From: Anaeromyces robustus
Lineage: Eukaryota > Neocallimastigomycota > Neocallimastigomycetes > Neocallimastigales > Neocallimastigaceae
NCBI GenBank assembly: GCA_002104895.1
Contig: MCFG01000548.1
Coordinates: 22,501-33,023, forward strand
DNA length: 10,523 nt
Reading direction: 5' to 3'
This document shows, in pieces, positions 1 through 8,054 of the stretch. Made by a program: the position numbers and the translations under genes. The notes below the pieces were generated by a model. The model saw only the letters and a program-made list of their open reading frames with translations. It ran no database searches and was not told the DNA's origin. How positions within the stretch are numbered: position 1 is the first letter of the stretch; each line of letters opens with the position of its first letter.

Positions 1-480
1 AATGTTTTTTTATAAAATGTTTTGTTTTGTTTTATCTTAATTAAATTGTTATTAAAATATTGTATATACTGTTATTTATAAGTTATTATAATTTATTAAT
101 AAAAAGTTTTTTTTTTTTTTTTTCGAAGTAAACAAAAAAAATAAAAAAAAATGTACATTTATATATAAAAAATTTTTATCAATAAAAAAAAAACTTTTTT
201 ACTGATTAACCAATAAAAATAAAGATAAAAATTGACAAAAAAATATTAAAAAAATAAAATAAAGATAAAATAAAGATAAAGATAAAATTAATTTAATTTT
301 GTTAGAAATAAAGTTCAATATTATATATTATACTTTATAGTTATGATATTATAATATTTATTATTATAGAATTATTTTATATATTATTCATAATGTATTA
401 TTATGTAGTACAATAAAAAATTTAAATTGAAAAGTTAATTAATTAATTATTTATTTATTTATAATTTTTATATAAAATTC
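1..480. other. AT-rich intergenic stretch without a gene
   Basis: No reading frame of coding quality is visible on either strand. The stretch holds poly(T) and poly(A) runs (for example around 107-123) and a loose purine-rich array of AAAGAT/AAAAT-type units at about 206-290. Such sequence is typical intergenic DNA in extremely AT-rich eukaryotic genomes. Confidence 0.7.
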
Positions 481-531
481 TAAACTGCCTTTTATTTAAA
501 AAATTTTTTTAAAAAAAACAAAGGCAGTTAA
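481..531. repeat. Inverted repeat / hairpin with GC-containing arms
   Basis: The arm at 483-492 (AACTGCCTTT) is the exact reverse complement of 520-529 (AAAGGCAGTT). The 27-nt interval is itself A-run/T-run palindromic, so the stem can extend inward. The GCC/GGC core makes chance pairing less likely in a background with almost no G or C. It could be a transcript-end structure, a small foldback element, or neutral; nothing identifies a function. Confidence 0.6.
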
Positions 532-580
532 AAAGTTTTAAATAAGTTAAATAATTACAATAATAAAATAAAATAAATAT

Positions 581-639
581 AAAATAAAATAAAATAAAAT
601 AAAATAAAATAAAATAAAATAAAATAAAATAAAATAAAA
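581..639. repeat. (AAAAT)n pentanucleotide microsatellite
   Basis: About twelve consecutive near-perfect AAAAT units, the last drifting into AAAAA followed by a T run. It is a simple sequence repeat with no reading frame and no sign of function. Confidence 0.9.
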
Positions 640-696
640 ATTTTTTATAATAATTAATTATTTATATGTATACAAAAAAAAAAAAAAAAAAAAAAA

Positions 697-870
697 CAGT
701 AATACCAAATAATATGTTTGGTAAAATTTTATAATAATAAATAGAGTTTTTTTGGTATATTAATAAAAGATTATTTAACAAAAAGTTCGATTTTTTATAA
801 AAAGACTAATAATTAATCTTTTTATTCATTAAAATAAACATTTTACCAAACATATTATTTTGTATTATTG
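697..870. mobile_element. MITE-like foldback element with 31-bp terminal inverted repeats
   Basis: Positions 697-727 and the reverse complement of 840-870 agree at 29 of 31 bases, differing only at the third and tenth positions. The core reads AATAATATGTTTGGTAAAAT on the left arm. The inner part also folds: AAAGATTAT near 766-775 roughly complements the AATCTTTTTATT stretch near 817-828. A 23-nt poly(A) run lies immediately left and a T-rich run with CTTC lies right, extending the complementarity loosely. Total length is 174 bp with no coding capacity, the size of a miniature inverted-repeat element or of a long hairpin RNA precursor. I see no clear target-site duplication because both flanks are homopolymers. 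Confidence 0.6.
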
Positions 871-1117
871 CTTCATTTTTTTTTCTTTTTTTTAATAATG
901 TAGATAAATACTATTTTATTTTTCTTTTTAAAAATTTATACATACATATGTACATATACATATTATATATTATATATTATGATAATATACATAAATAATA
1001 CAATTATTAAAATTAGTTACAACAATTTATTCATTCTTATTTTCTTTATCATTAAATATATTAAATATTATATATTATTTAATAAATATTTATAAAAACG
1101 TTTGATTTTGAAGTCAA

Positions 1118-1142
1118 TATTATTATTATTATTATTATTATG

Positions 1143-1178
<36 letters not shown>

Positions 1179-1200
1179 GTTGTTGTTGTTGTTGTTATTA

Positions 1201-1240
<40 letters not shown>

Positions 1241-1241
1241 G

Positions 1242-1285
<44 letters not shown>

Positions 1286-1318
1286 TTATTCATTATTATT
1301 ATTATTATTATTCATTAT

Positions 1319-1355
<37 letters not shown>

Positions 1356-1433
1356 GATTATTATTATTATTATTATTATTATTTATTATTATTATTATTC
1401 ATTATTCATTATTCATTATTCATTATTCATTAT

Positions 1434-1498
<65 letters not shown>
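1118..1498. repeat. Compound (ATT)n microsatellite with GTT and ATTATTC sub-arrays
   Basis: About 380 bp of ATT units are interrupted by a short GTT run (about 1177-1195) and by heptamer ATTATTC units. Six of these are consecutive at 1394-1435. The heptamers change the reading frame at each copy, which argues against the array encoding a selected poly-asparagine (minus strand) or poly-isoleucine/tyrosine (plus strand) tract, although open frames run through it. It is most simply a replication-slippage array. Confidence 0.92.
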
Positions 1499-1500
<2 letters not shown>

Positions 1501-1521
1501 AAAAAGATATATACAAAAATA

Positions 1522-1593
1522 ATAAGGTATTTTCCTCTTAATGAAATTCGCTTTAAAGCATTTAAATATCTATACTCTTTTCTTGATTATTAA
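1522..1593 (+). other. Short coding-like open stretch after the ATT array (unrecognised)
   Basis: Directly after the microsatellite one frame reads as 23 codons ending in TAA at 1591-1593, with the peptide tail LNEIRFKAFKYLYSFLDY. The codons (CCT, CTT, GAA, CGC, GCA, CTA, TAC, TCT, GAT) are far more varied than in the surrounding A/T runs. No start codon of its own is visible; the frame opens back into the microsatellite. It might be the last exon of an unrecognised gene or a decayed fragment, or chance. No family is recognised. Confidence 0.25.
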
Positions 1594-1741
1594 TAAAAAT
1601 ATACTATCAAATAAATATTTAAAAAAAAGGTTATTAAAAATGAATTTTAAATTATATATTACTTTTAAATTGCAAATCATTTAACTTTTTACATTTTTTT
1701 ACTTTTTTAAAAAAAAAATAATTATTAATTATATATATTTA

Positions 1742-1775
<34 letters not shown>

Positions 1776-3100
1776 TTAATAATAAAATTTAACAAATAAA
1801 AAAAAAGAACAGTGCAAAAAAAAATTATAAAAGCAAAAGCTATATACATTTTTTAAAAGATGATTATATATATATTTAAATAAAACATGTTTTTATTAAA
1901 AAATAATTTTATCATAAATTAAATATTTTATAATATTATAAAATATATTAATTATTTATAAAAATATAATCAAAGATATTATTGAGAAAATTATATATAT
2001 AAAAAAATATAAGAGTAGAAAAAATATTAAAAAAAAAAATACTTTTTAAACTTTTACAATGAAAATTCTTCTAGATAAAAAAATAAGCAATATTTTTATA
2101 TTTTTTATTTCAAAAAAAAAAAAAAAAAAAACAACTTTAAATTTTTAAATTATAATAATATATATTAATAAATAATTTATAAAATTAATTAATAGTTCAA
2201 ATACTACTATTTCTTAATAATTTTTTTCTCAAAAATTTAAATATAATAAATTATAAAATGTATCATAATTATCATTATACAATTATAAATTATAAATGTA
2301 ATATTTATAATAGCATAATGAAAATTACAATATAAATAGATGATAAGTAAATATTAAAATATTACTTTTATTATTACAATTAATCAAAAATAAAATATAA
2401 AAGATTATCTTTTATTTTTTTTCTGTTACTAATGAAAATTTTATTTAATTATTAATATAAAAAAATATAAATAAGAGTTAAAATAAAAAAAAACTATAAA
2501 TAATTAAAATAAAATAAAATTTAATTGAATAAAAAATATGAATAAAAAATTTTTGTGAAGTAAATAAAATTAAAAAGAAAAATATTCTTTTTATCTTGAG
2601 TTATTTCTATTTATTTAATTCTATTAAAAATTATAAATTTAACTCAAATTTTATTTTTATAGTAAAATATATAATTAAATATATATTTCATTATTTTTTA
2701 ACATTTTTAACTAATATTCAATATATTCTTTATATATTTATATTGTAAAATAGTTGATAAAAATTATTTTTTGTATTTTTTATAAAGTAGCTTCTATTAA
2801 AATATTTTCATGTTATATATAAATACATGCATATTATTAAATAATAATAAACAACAAAATTTAATATTTTTTAAATTTTAATTAAAATATTTGATTTATA
2901 TTGGCACATAAATATTTAAATATATACAACAATAATGCATCATAAAAATTAGAATAACTATTATATATAATATCTTTATTTAATTATTTGATAGTTATTT
3001 ATCAAATTTAATTTAATTCTATTATTAATAAGTAATAATAAAGAATAATTAGAGAGTAATAACATTAATAATTATATTATAATTTAAAAAAAGGTATTAA
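1594..3100. other. AT-rich intergenic stretch without a gene
   Basis: I see no coding-quality frame, RNA gene or GC-containing motif. The only structure is low complexity: a short ATT microsatellite at about 1746-1775, an A-run near 2110-2130 and scattered TA runs. Confidence 0.7.
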
Positions 3101-3194
3101 AAAATAAAACTAAAAATTTTTATAATTATAAGTATTATTAAGATAATAAAATAAAACTAAAATTTTTTATAATTATAAGTATTATTAAGATAAT
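3101..3194. repeat. 47-bp unit tandemly duplicated
   Basis: Copy one (3101-3147) and copy two (3148-3194) are nearly identical. They differ only around the A-run/T-run junction (AAAAATTTTT versus AAAATTTTTT). Each begins AAAATAAAACTAAAA and ends TTAAGATAAT. It is a recent-looking tandem duplication with no coding frame. Confidence 0.9.
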
Positions 3195-3336
3195 AATTTT
3201 ATATATTTATTAATAAAAAATTTTATCATTATTTTTTGTTTTTTTATATATATATATATTCAATTTAAAATATATATTCATAACTTAAAATAGTTACGAA
3301 ATATAGAAAATATATTAATTTTAAAAGTTCTTATAT

Positions 3337-3450
3337 GGGGCGCATAGTAAATTTTTGAAATAAGGCGCATAAAATAAATTAAAAATATGAAATGGGGCGC
3401 ATAGTAAATTGTTGCAATGAGGCGCATAAATAAATTAAAAAATTAAATTT
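3337..3450. repeat. 57-bp tandem repeat carrying four GGCGCATA boxes
   Basis: The octamer GGCGCATA occurs at 3339-3346, 3364-3371, 3396-3403 and 3421-3428, with start-to-start spacings of 25, 32 and 25 bp. This gives a 57-bp higher-order unit repeated twice (3337-3393 and 3394-3450). Boxes one and three are GGGGCGCATAG, boxes two and four are AGGCGCATAA; both are followed by TAAATT, so the array probably grew from a single 25-32 bp monomer. These are almost the only G/C bases for hundreds of positions. A protein-binding array and a remnant satellite are both possible; no transcript is evident. Confidence 0.8.
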
Positions 3451-4785
3451 TTTTTAACATAAATTATGAAAGCCACGTTTTGAAATAAATTAAAAAAAAT
3501 ATATAAATAAATCAAAATAAAATATATATATATAAATAAATGAATAGAAAACAAACTAATAAGTATATATTTCTTTTTTATTAAATACTTAATTACTAAA
3601 AAAAAGTTAAAAAAAAATAAAAATTCATCATAAAATTAAATATATTTATTTTCCTTTTTTTTTTGATAAATGACTAATAATAAATAAAATAAATAATAAA
3701 TAATATAATAATATAATAATATTATATATGTATATATTTTATTAATAAAAATGATAATAAATAATAAATAAAATGGCAATAATATATACTTAATTAATTT
3801 TGTTTTGATAATATTAATAATATGTTTATTATCATAAACAAAATCAATTCTTAAATATATTATTTTATAAAATATAAAATTTATATAAATTATTAACAAT
3901 TTATAATTAAATATTATAAAATAACAAACGATTCTAAAATATTTTAATTGAAATAATTTAACTTGAAAAACAATTTCTAAAAATACATTTAAAATAGTTT
4001 CTAATTACTATTTTAATTATTTTTACACTTAAACAATTCTAAATTTAGAAATAGCAATTAATTTTAATTTACGTTGTAAATAAACTTTAATTGTTTTAAA
4101 TATTTTTATTAATATTGCGATTTATTTTTTTATTATATATAAATTATAAGAATAATAAATATAATATATATAATATTTATATTAATTATTAATTATTATG
4201 ATTATTGTTATTGGATTTTTTTATAAAAAAATTGAATGAATTATTGAAAAAAATAATAATGAAAAATATTAATTGCTAACAAATTTATGATAAATGAAGA
4301 ATTTAAAAAAAAAGTTATATAATAATATAACATTTTATTTTTTTTAAATTTTAATATTAATAAATATTATTTAAAGAAATTCTATAATTATTTCTAATAA
4401 TGATTTTGCTCTATAATAATTAATATTATTATTAAAGTTATTTGAAAAAAGAAATATTACGAATAGTATAAGCATTATTTGTTTTACTACACTAATAAAT
4501 AAACAGTGAGTAAAAATAGAAAGCATAAAATTTTTCATAATTAAAAAAATTTAGTTTTGTTTTGTTTTTAATTATATTTGCATTATGATTAAATAGAATA
4601 TGTGTTTTATATTTTTTTTATAAAGATAGAAAAATATATATGAGTGAAATATATTAAATATAATATATTATTTTATATGAAAGTATCTTTTATTAATTAT
4701 TTTTATAATATAATGATAAGATGTTGTAATATTGGATAATAATAAAATTTTTTTATTTCTTTTAATAGAATTAACTAAAGAATTA
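3451..4785. other. AT-rich intergenic stretch without a gene
   Basis: Nothing here reads as a convincing gene. A minus-strand open stretch at 3636-3899 starts with TTG rather than ATG and consists almost only of Ile, Tyr, Leu, Phe, Lys and Asn codons, as expected by chance in such DNA. A small GC-containing spot (AAAGCCACGTTTTG, 3469-3482) follows the GGCGCATA array but belongs to nothing I can name. Confidence 0.65.
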
Positions 4786-5548
4786 TTTGTCATTAACATA
4801 TGATCCTCAAAAAAAAAAAAATGTTTTTAACATACTGAAAATGATAATAGATAAGTTTTTGGAGAAACAATGGCTAGAAGAATATAATGAAAAATTTAAT
4901 TATACAATTAGGTAGGTCAACATCAAATAAAAAATTTTATAATTTTTTTTAAAAGTTAATATAATAATAAATAAATTAAAAATTGTTTGTAAAGATTGTG
5001 ATGTTTTATGTAATGTACTTAATTTCATCTACAAAAGAAAAATCAAATTTATATTACGACTTTTAATGATAAGGTTTCAATACCATACCTACTTATAGGT
5101 AATTATTGAAAGTAATACTAATACTTTAAACGATGAAATTTCTAAATAACATTAAATAAAAGTAGCATCTACCTTTAATTAACAGTAATACAATTATATT
5201 TTATGACTCAAACACACAAACTTAATAGATACTATATCAAATTATATAGTTATACTCAACACAATAACTTAATAGAAATAGTTTTTACTTTTAATTCAGA
5301 ATATTCACAATCAACTATTTATGAAATAACCAATTGTAACAGATAATAGTACTTCAACAACAACTATCTATAAATATTTTATAAAAAAAAAATTAAAAAC
5401 TAGTAAAAAAATATGTTAGTAAATATATTACTAAAAAATATTAATTAAAAAAATTACAAAAAAAATTTCTGCAAAAAAAAAAAGTAGCAAAATTACAGGT
5501 AAAATAAAAGAAGAAACAAAAAAAAAGGGAAAAAAAAAAAAACCTTAA
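4786..5548. pseudogene. Possible decayed or unannotatable gene region (family unknown)
   Basis: Base composition is visibly richer than on either side, and several short open stretches look protein-like. An ATG stretch at 4841-4915 gives MIIDKFLEKQWLEEYNEKFN and runs into AGGTAGGT, a plausible 5' splice site. 4943-5098 is open and contains CKDCDVLCN, then continues past one TAG to 5149. 5203-5346 is an ATG frame of 47 codons (MTQTHKLNRYYIKLYSYTQH...). From 5342 another frame reads TDNSTSTTTIYKYF, and 5435-5548 is a Lys-rich stretch ending in GKKKKP. They lie in different frames with stops between, so either a multi-exon gene, a frameshifted relic, or chance. A minus-strand 42-codon frame (4900-5028) is also open, so even the strand is uncertain. 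I recognise no family. Confidence 0.3.
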
Positions 5549-5631
5549 TTATGAAATTTGGTAGATAAATGAAAAATGGATGATAAATGAAATAAAAATA
5601 TAAACAAACAAAAATGGAAATAATTGTCAGA

Positions 5632-5926
5632 AATTATTTCTTTTTTTGTTTTTTACTTTTTATTTATTTTTTTTTATTATTTATTTTTTTTTTTATATCA
5701 AAAATATCTAAATTTATTTATTTATATACTTAATTATTATTTAATTATTTAATTACCTTGATATTTATTTATTTATTTATTTATTTATTTATATACTTAA
5801 TTATTTATTTAATTATTTAATTACCTTGATATTATTATTTATTTATTTATTTATTTATGTAATAATTTATTTATTTATTTATTTACTTATTTATTTACTT
5901 ATTTATTATTTATTATTTATTTATTT

Positions 5927-5957
<31 letters not shown>

Positions 5958-6215
5958 GTTTGTTTATTGCATTTTTTGTTGTCTATAGATGTCACAATTA
6001 ATATTTTAATCTTATTGGCAGTTAATTTATGATTTTGGAATTTTCTGTAATTTATTTTTAATATAAAAATTTTAAAAATAATAAAATGTTTTACGATTTA
6101 ATAAATAAAGAAATAAATAAATAAATAAATAATAAATAAATAAATAAATAAATTTAGATATTTTTGATATAAATATTGAATAATGAAAAAACAAAAAAAA
6201 AAAAAAATAATTTTT
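5632..6215. repeat. Large foldback structure built of TTTA/TAAA arrays
   Basis: Positions 5692-5725 and 6140-6173 are perfect 34-bp inverted copies, including the complex core ATATCAAAAATATCTAAATT. Outside the core both arms continue into matching T-rich (left) and A-rich (right) runs containing the motif TTTGTTTTTT, and inside into (TTTA)n on the left and (TAAA)n on the right, so the whole block can fold back. The centre (about 5958-6110) is less repetitive. It resembles a foldback transposon or a palindromic microsatellite expansion; no transposase is present. The open frames through the arrays are low-complexity Leu/Ile/Phe/Tyr shadows. Confidence 0.6.
5724..5833. repeat. Duplicated about 42-bp unit separated by (TTTA)n
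   Basis: A complex segment beginning ATATACTTAATTATT and ending TTACCTTGATATT occurs at 5724-5765 and again at 5791-5833, offset by 67 bp. The two copies differ by a single base length near the middle. A run of TTTA units fills the gap. This is a tandem duplication inside the left half of the foldback. Confidence 0.8.
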
Positions 6216-6224
6216 TTTTATTTC

Positions 6225-6237
6225 TTGGCTCCTTGAA
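6225..6237. repeat. Left target-site duplication of the LINE
   Basis: The 13-mer TTGGCTCCTTGAA here is identical to 8072-8084, just past the poly(A) tail. Five of the 13 bases are G or C, so a chance double occurrence exactly at both ends of the retrotransposon is very unlikely. Reverse-transcriptase coding sequence starts immediately after it. Confidence 0.85.
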
Positions 6238-6405
6238 ATTTGTTTATCAACGACATCTTCAACGATTGCCTGCATAATGGTGTGAAAATAGATACTGAAT
6301 ATTGTTGTGGAGGATATTTGCTGATGATATTGTTCTTTGTGCCCCTAGTAGATCTCGTATGAAAAACTTCTTCGCTCAGTTAGTAAATGGGCTAAGGACA
6401 ACGAG

Positions 6406-7353
6406 ATGACTTTTGGAATTAATAAATGTGCCACATTTGCTGTTAGACATGAAAATTCGGAATATATTCTTAGAGAAGACCCTACCTTTTATTTAACAGG
6501 AATCCCAATCCCTAAAACAGATTGTTATACTTACCTTGGTGTTCCCTTTCACAAAACTCTAGATTTAAAATTCGTTATTAGTAAAATGAAAAATAAAGTT
6601 AGTAAGGCTTTGTTTTCAATTCAAGGTTTTTTAAAAAATGATCTGATTCCTATTCCTCTTAAAAGAACTTTATTCTCTGCAAAAGTTATTGGACAAGTTT
6701 CCTATTACGCTCCTTTGCTTGGTTCTAACAAAAACAATACTAGTTCTACACAAACAATTATTAACAAAGGTTTTTATTGGATTTTAGGCTACTCGAAACC
6801 TAATTCTTTTGTTTCTATTTATTGCATCTCAAAAGAACTCAATATTCCTCCACTTTCTGGTAAATGTGCTTTAGCTCAGGTTAGATGTTTTAATAAGTGG
6901 AAGGACTCCAACTGCATTATCTCAAAGATAGTTAATAATGTTGCTACAACAAGAAAATGGACTTGGGACAAAGAAAGTAAAATATTAAATGATAAATTAA
7001 ACAATATTTCATCCTCTACTAAAGAAATTATGGAATTCTATTGGGACAGAGACATGAACAGTGATAAATCAATTAAAGCTAAAACTTATAAAATGTACAA
7101 CTTTGAAGAATCAAGGAATTACTTAAAACTTAATCTAGAATTTCCTGAATATAGCAAAGGTTTTAGGTGGATACTTAGGGCAAGATGTGGATATAAAATC
7201 GATGCTAGAGTTGCTAAAGCTGCAAAAATGATTAATAATTCTTGTCCTAATTGTTGTTCATGTTGTTTCCATTGTGACAGTTATCAGAGAATTGATCATT
7301 GGTTTATAAATTGTTTCTTATTTAAAAATCTTCGTATTGATCACTTCTATTGA
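6406..7353 (+). pseudogene. Longest intact frame of the LINE RT: thumb and C-terminal Cys/His region
   Basis: This 315-codon frame begins at an internal ATG (MTFGINKCATFAV), but the homologous sequence continues upstream in the same frame to about 6364 (SKWAKDNE precedes the ATG), so this is not a genuine protein start. Residues 1-50 carry the post-catalytic RT segment with FGINKCATF and TYLGVPF, the usual order of LINE motifs after the FADD box. Residues 60-200 (KALFSIQGFLKND, VSYYAPLLGSNK, SKELNIPPLSGKCALAQVRC) correspond to the thumb and downstream region. Residues 280-303 form a CxxC...HxxxxC pattern (C280, C283, H298, C303), a putative zinc-binding motif found near LINE RT C-termini. It ends early at TGA after RIDHFY, where the conserved continuation lies in the next frame. 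Confidence 0.88.
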
Positions 7354-7444
7354 TAGAAATTTTTTTTATTTTTTAGATAGTCTTTTTAATAGTTTAGTTA
7401 GGACCAGTAATAACCCTAGTGTAGATAATAGAATTAATAATTGT
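7346..7444 (+). pseudogene. Displaced continuation of the LINE RT C-terminus
   Basis: One frame over from the long RT segment, this stretch reads SIDRNFF, then DSLFNSLVRTSNNPSVDNRI, and stops at TAA 7445-7447. It overlaps the end of the 6406-7353 frame by a few bases and lies in the same frame as the final segment at 7538-7828. So one single-base change near 7340-7350 plus later stops explains the break. The region 7445-7537 between them is AGT/AAT/ATA-rich with several in-frame stops and probably encoded a low-complexity linker. Confidence 0.6.
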
Positions 7445-7537
7445 TAAGGGTTATAAAAGTAGTAATAATAGTATAATAATATAGATATATTAGGTAATAA
7501 AAAAATAGTTAATAGGTATAGTATTATATTTTTTTAA

Positions 7538-7828
7538 TTGGTGGAAGATTATGGTTTTAGTGATAGAATTAACAATAGTCCATACAAAAAGGAATGGGAA
7601 TGTTTGTTTAAGTGTCAGACTGAATCTGGTACTTATTCAAAATCCCCATTCTTGTTGCGATCTGCGGCTCTATTGAATGATATCATGCCTGTTGTCTGTA
7701 AAAGACAACATATATTGTTCAATAAATTTAAAACCAACCTCTCCAGGAACGTCAATGCTGATAACACAGTAGGACAGCCTAGTAGGGCAAATGCCGATCC
7801 TATTTCCGACCCTAGTGGAATAGGATAG
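7538..7828 (+). pseudogene. C-terminal tail segment of the LINE ORF
   Basis: A 96-codon open stretch with no ATG at its left end: it begins after TAA 7535-7537 with TTG GTG GAA. It reads VEDYGFSDRINNSPYKKEWE early, then RSAALLNDIMPVVCKRQHIL and FNKFKTNLSRNV, and ends SDPSGIG with TAG at 7826-7828. It lies in the frame of the displaced RT continuation and between the RT domain and the 3' UTR, so I read it as the end of the same polyprotein, not a separate gene. The basic segment KRQHILFNKFKT could contact nucleic acid, but this is speculation. Codon use matches the RT segment and differs from the flanks. Confidence 0.75.
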
Positions 7829-8054
7829 ATCAATTTTACTTTAATTCTATATTTAGAATTAAGGGCTTGTATGGATTTATTGTTTTTAAATATTATTATA
7901 CTATTTTTTTTCCCTCCAGTATTATTTATTATTATCTATATATATTACTGGTTTTTTTTTTTTTTAGTATCATTTTTTTTCATTATGTGTTTTTTTATGA
8001 TTCATGTATTTTAATATTTAAATTCAATAAAGTTGAGTACAAATTGTGTGCCAT
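7829..8054 (+). other. LINE 3' untranslated region
   Basis: Between the last ORF stop and the poly(A) tail the strand is T-rich and noncoding. It contains a perfect 6-bp hairpin AATTCT/AGAATT (7843-7860), a longer imperfect one between CCAGTA (7916-7921) and TACTGG (7946-7951), and the AATAAA signal. LINE enzymes commonly recognise 3' structures or tails of their own RNA; whether these hairpins serve that role is inference. Confidence 0.7.
8026..8031 (+). promoter_or_regulatory. Polyadenylation signal AATAAA of the LINE transcript
   Basis: AATAAA ends 23 nt before the first A of the tail (8055), the usual spacing between signal and cleavage site. The sequence GTTGAGTACAAATTGTGTGCCAT separates them in full-length form; part of it is GT-rich. 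Confidence 0.75.

Larger units (their letters stand above)
6238..7828 (+). pseudogene. Broken LINE reverse transcriptase ORF (C-terminal part)
   Basis: RT-type protein sequence is readable through several frames. 6237-6314 reads NLFINDIFNDCLHNGVKI then EYCCGG. After a frame change at about 6314-6317 it reads FADDIVLCAPSRSRM, the box with the two catalytic aspartates (6320-6328 reads GCT GAT GAT). A second change in the A-run at 6362-6366 leads to the long frame starting LLRSVSKWAKDNEMTFGINK. A third at about 7340-7350 leads to DSLFNSLVRTSNNPSVDN, then stops at 7445-7471 and 7535, and a last stretch to 7828. The first two changes look like loss of one base each in or next to short repeats. Whether these are real decay or assembly indels cannot be told here. 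The finger subdomains are absent. A role in making new insertions is not possible for this copy as written. Confidence 0.85.

Noticed and set aside
1068-1286. Minus-strand poly-asparagine open frame
   Set aside because: It is the shadow of the ATT microsatellite; neighbouring heptamer units break the frame and no non-repeat domain is attached.
1140-1541. Plus-strand poly-isoleucine/tyrosine/leucine open frame
   Set aside because: Pure translation of the ATT array; no protein would plausibly have this composition.
3337-3450. CRISPR-like array from regularly spaced GGCGCATA boxes
   Set aside because: The repeat core is only 8 bp, the spacers are themselves duplicated, and the DNA is eukaryotic in character with no cas genes.
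3636-3899. Minus-strand 87-codon hydrophobic frame resembling a membrane protein
   Set aside because: It starts at TTG, not ATG, and uses nearly only A/T codons (Ile, Tyr, Leu, Phe, Lys, Asn), as expected by chance in this DNA.
4841-4930. First exon with an AG|GTAGGT splice donor as a confident gene call
   Set aside because: Only 24 codons, no matching acceptor or second exon could be fixed; kept only as part of the possible decayed-gene region.
5826-6032. Plus-strand Leu/Ile/Phe/Tyr frame ending in IDVTINILILLAVNL
   Set aside because: Most of it is the TTTA array; only the last 15-20 codons are varied, too little to call a gene.
6072-6275. Minus-strand 67-codon frame
   Set aside because: It crosses the junction between the TAAA array and the LINE and is antisense to real RT sequence.
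7633-7833. Minus-strand 66-codon frame within the LINE tail
   Set aside because: Antisense shadow of the C-terminal LINE segment, which has the coherent plus-strand protein context.
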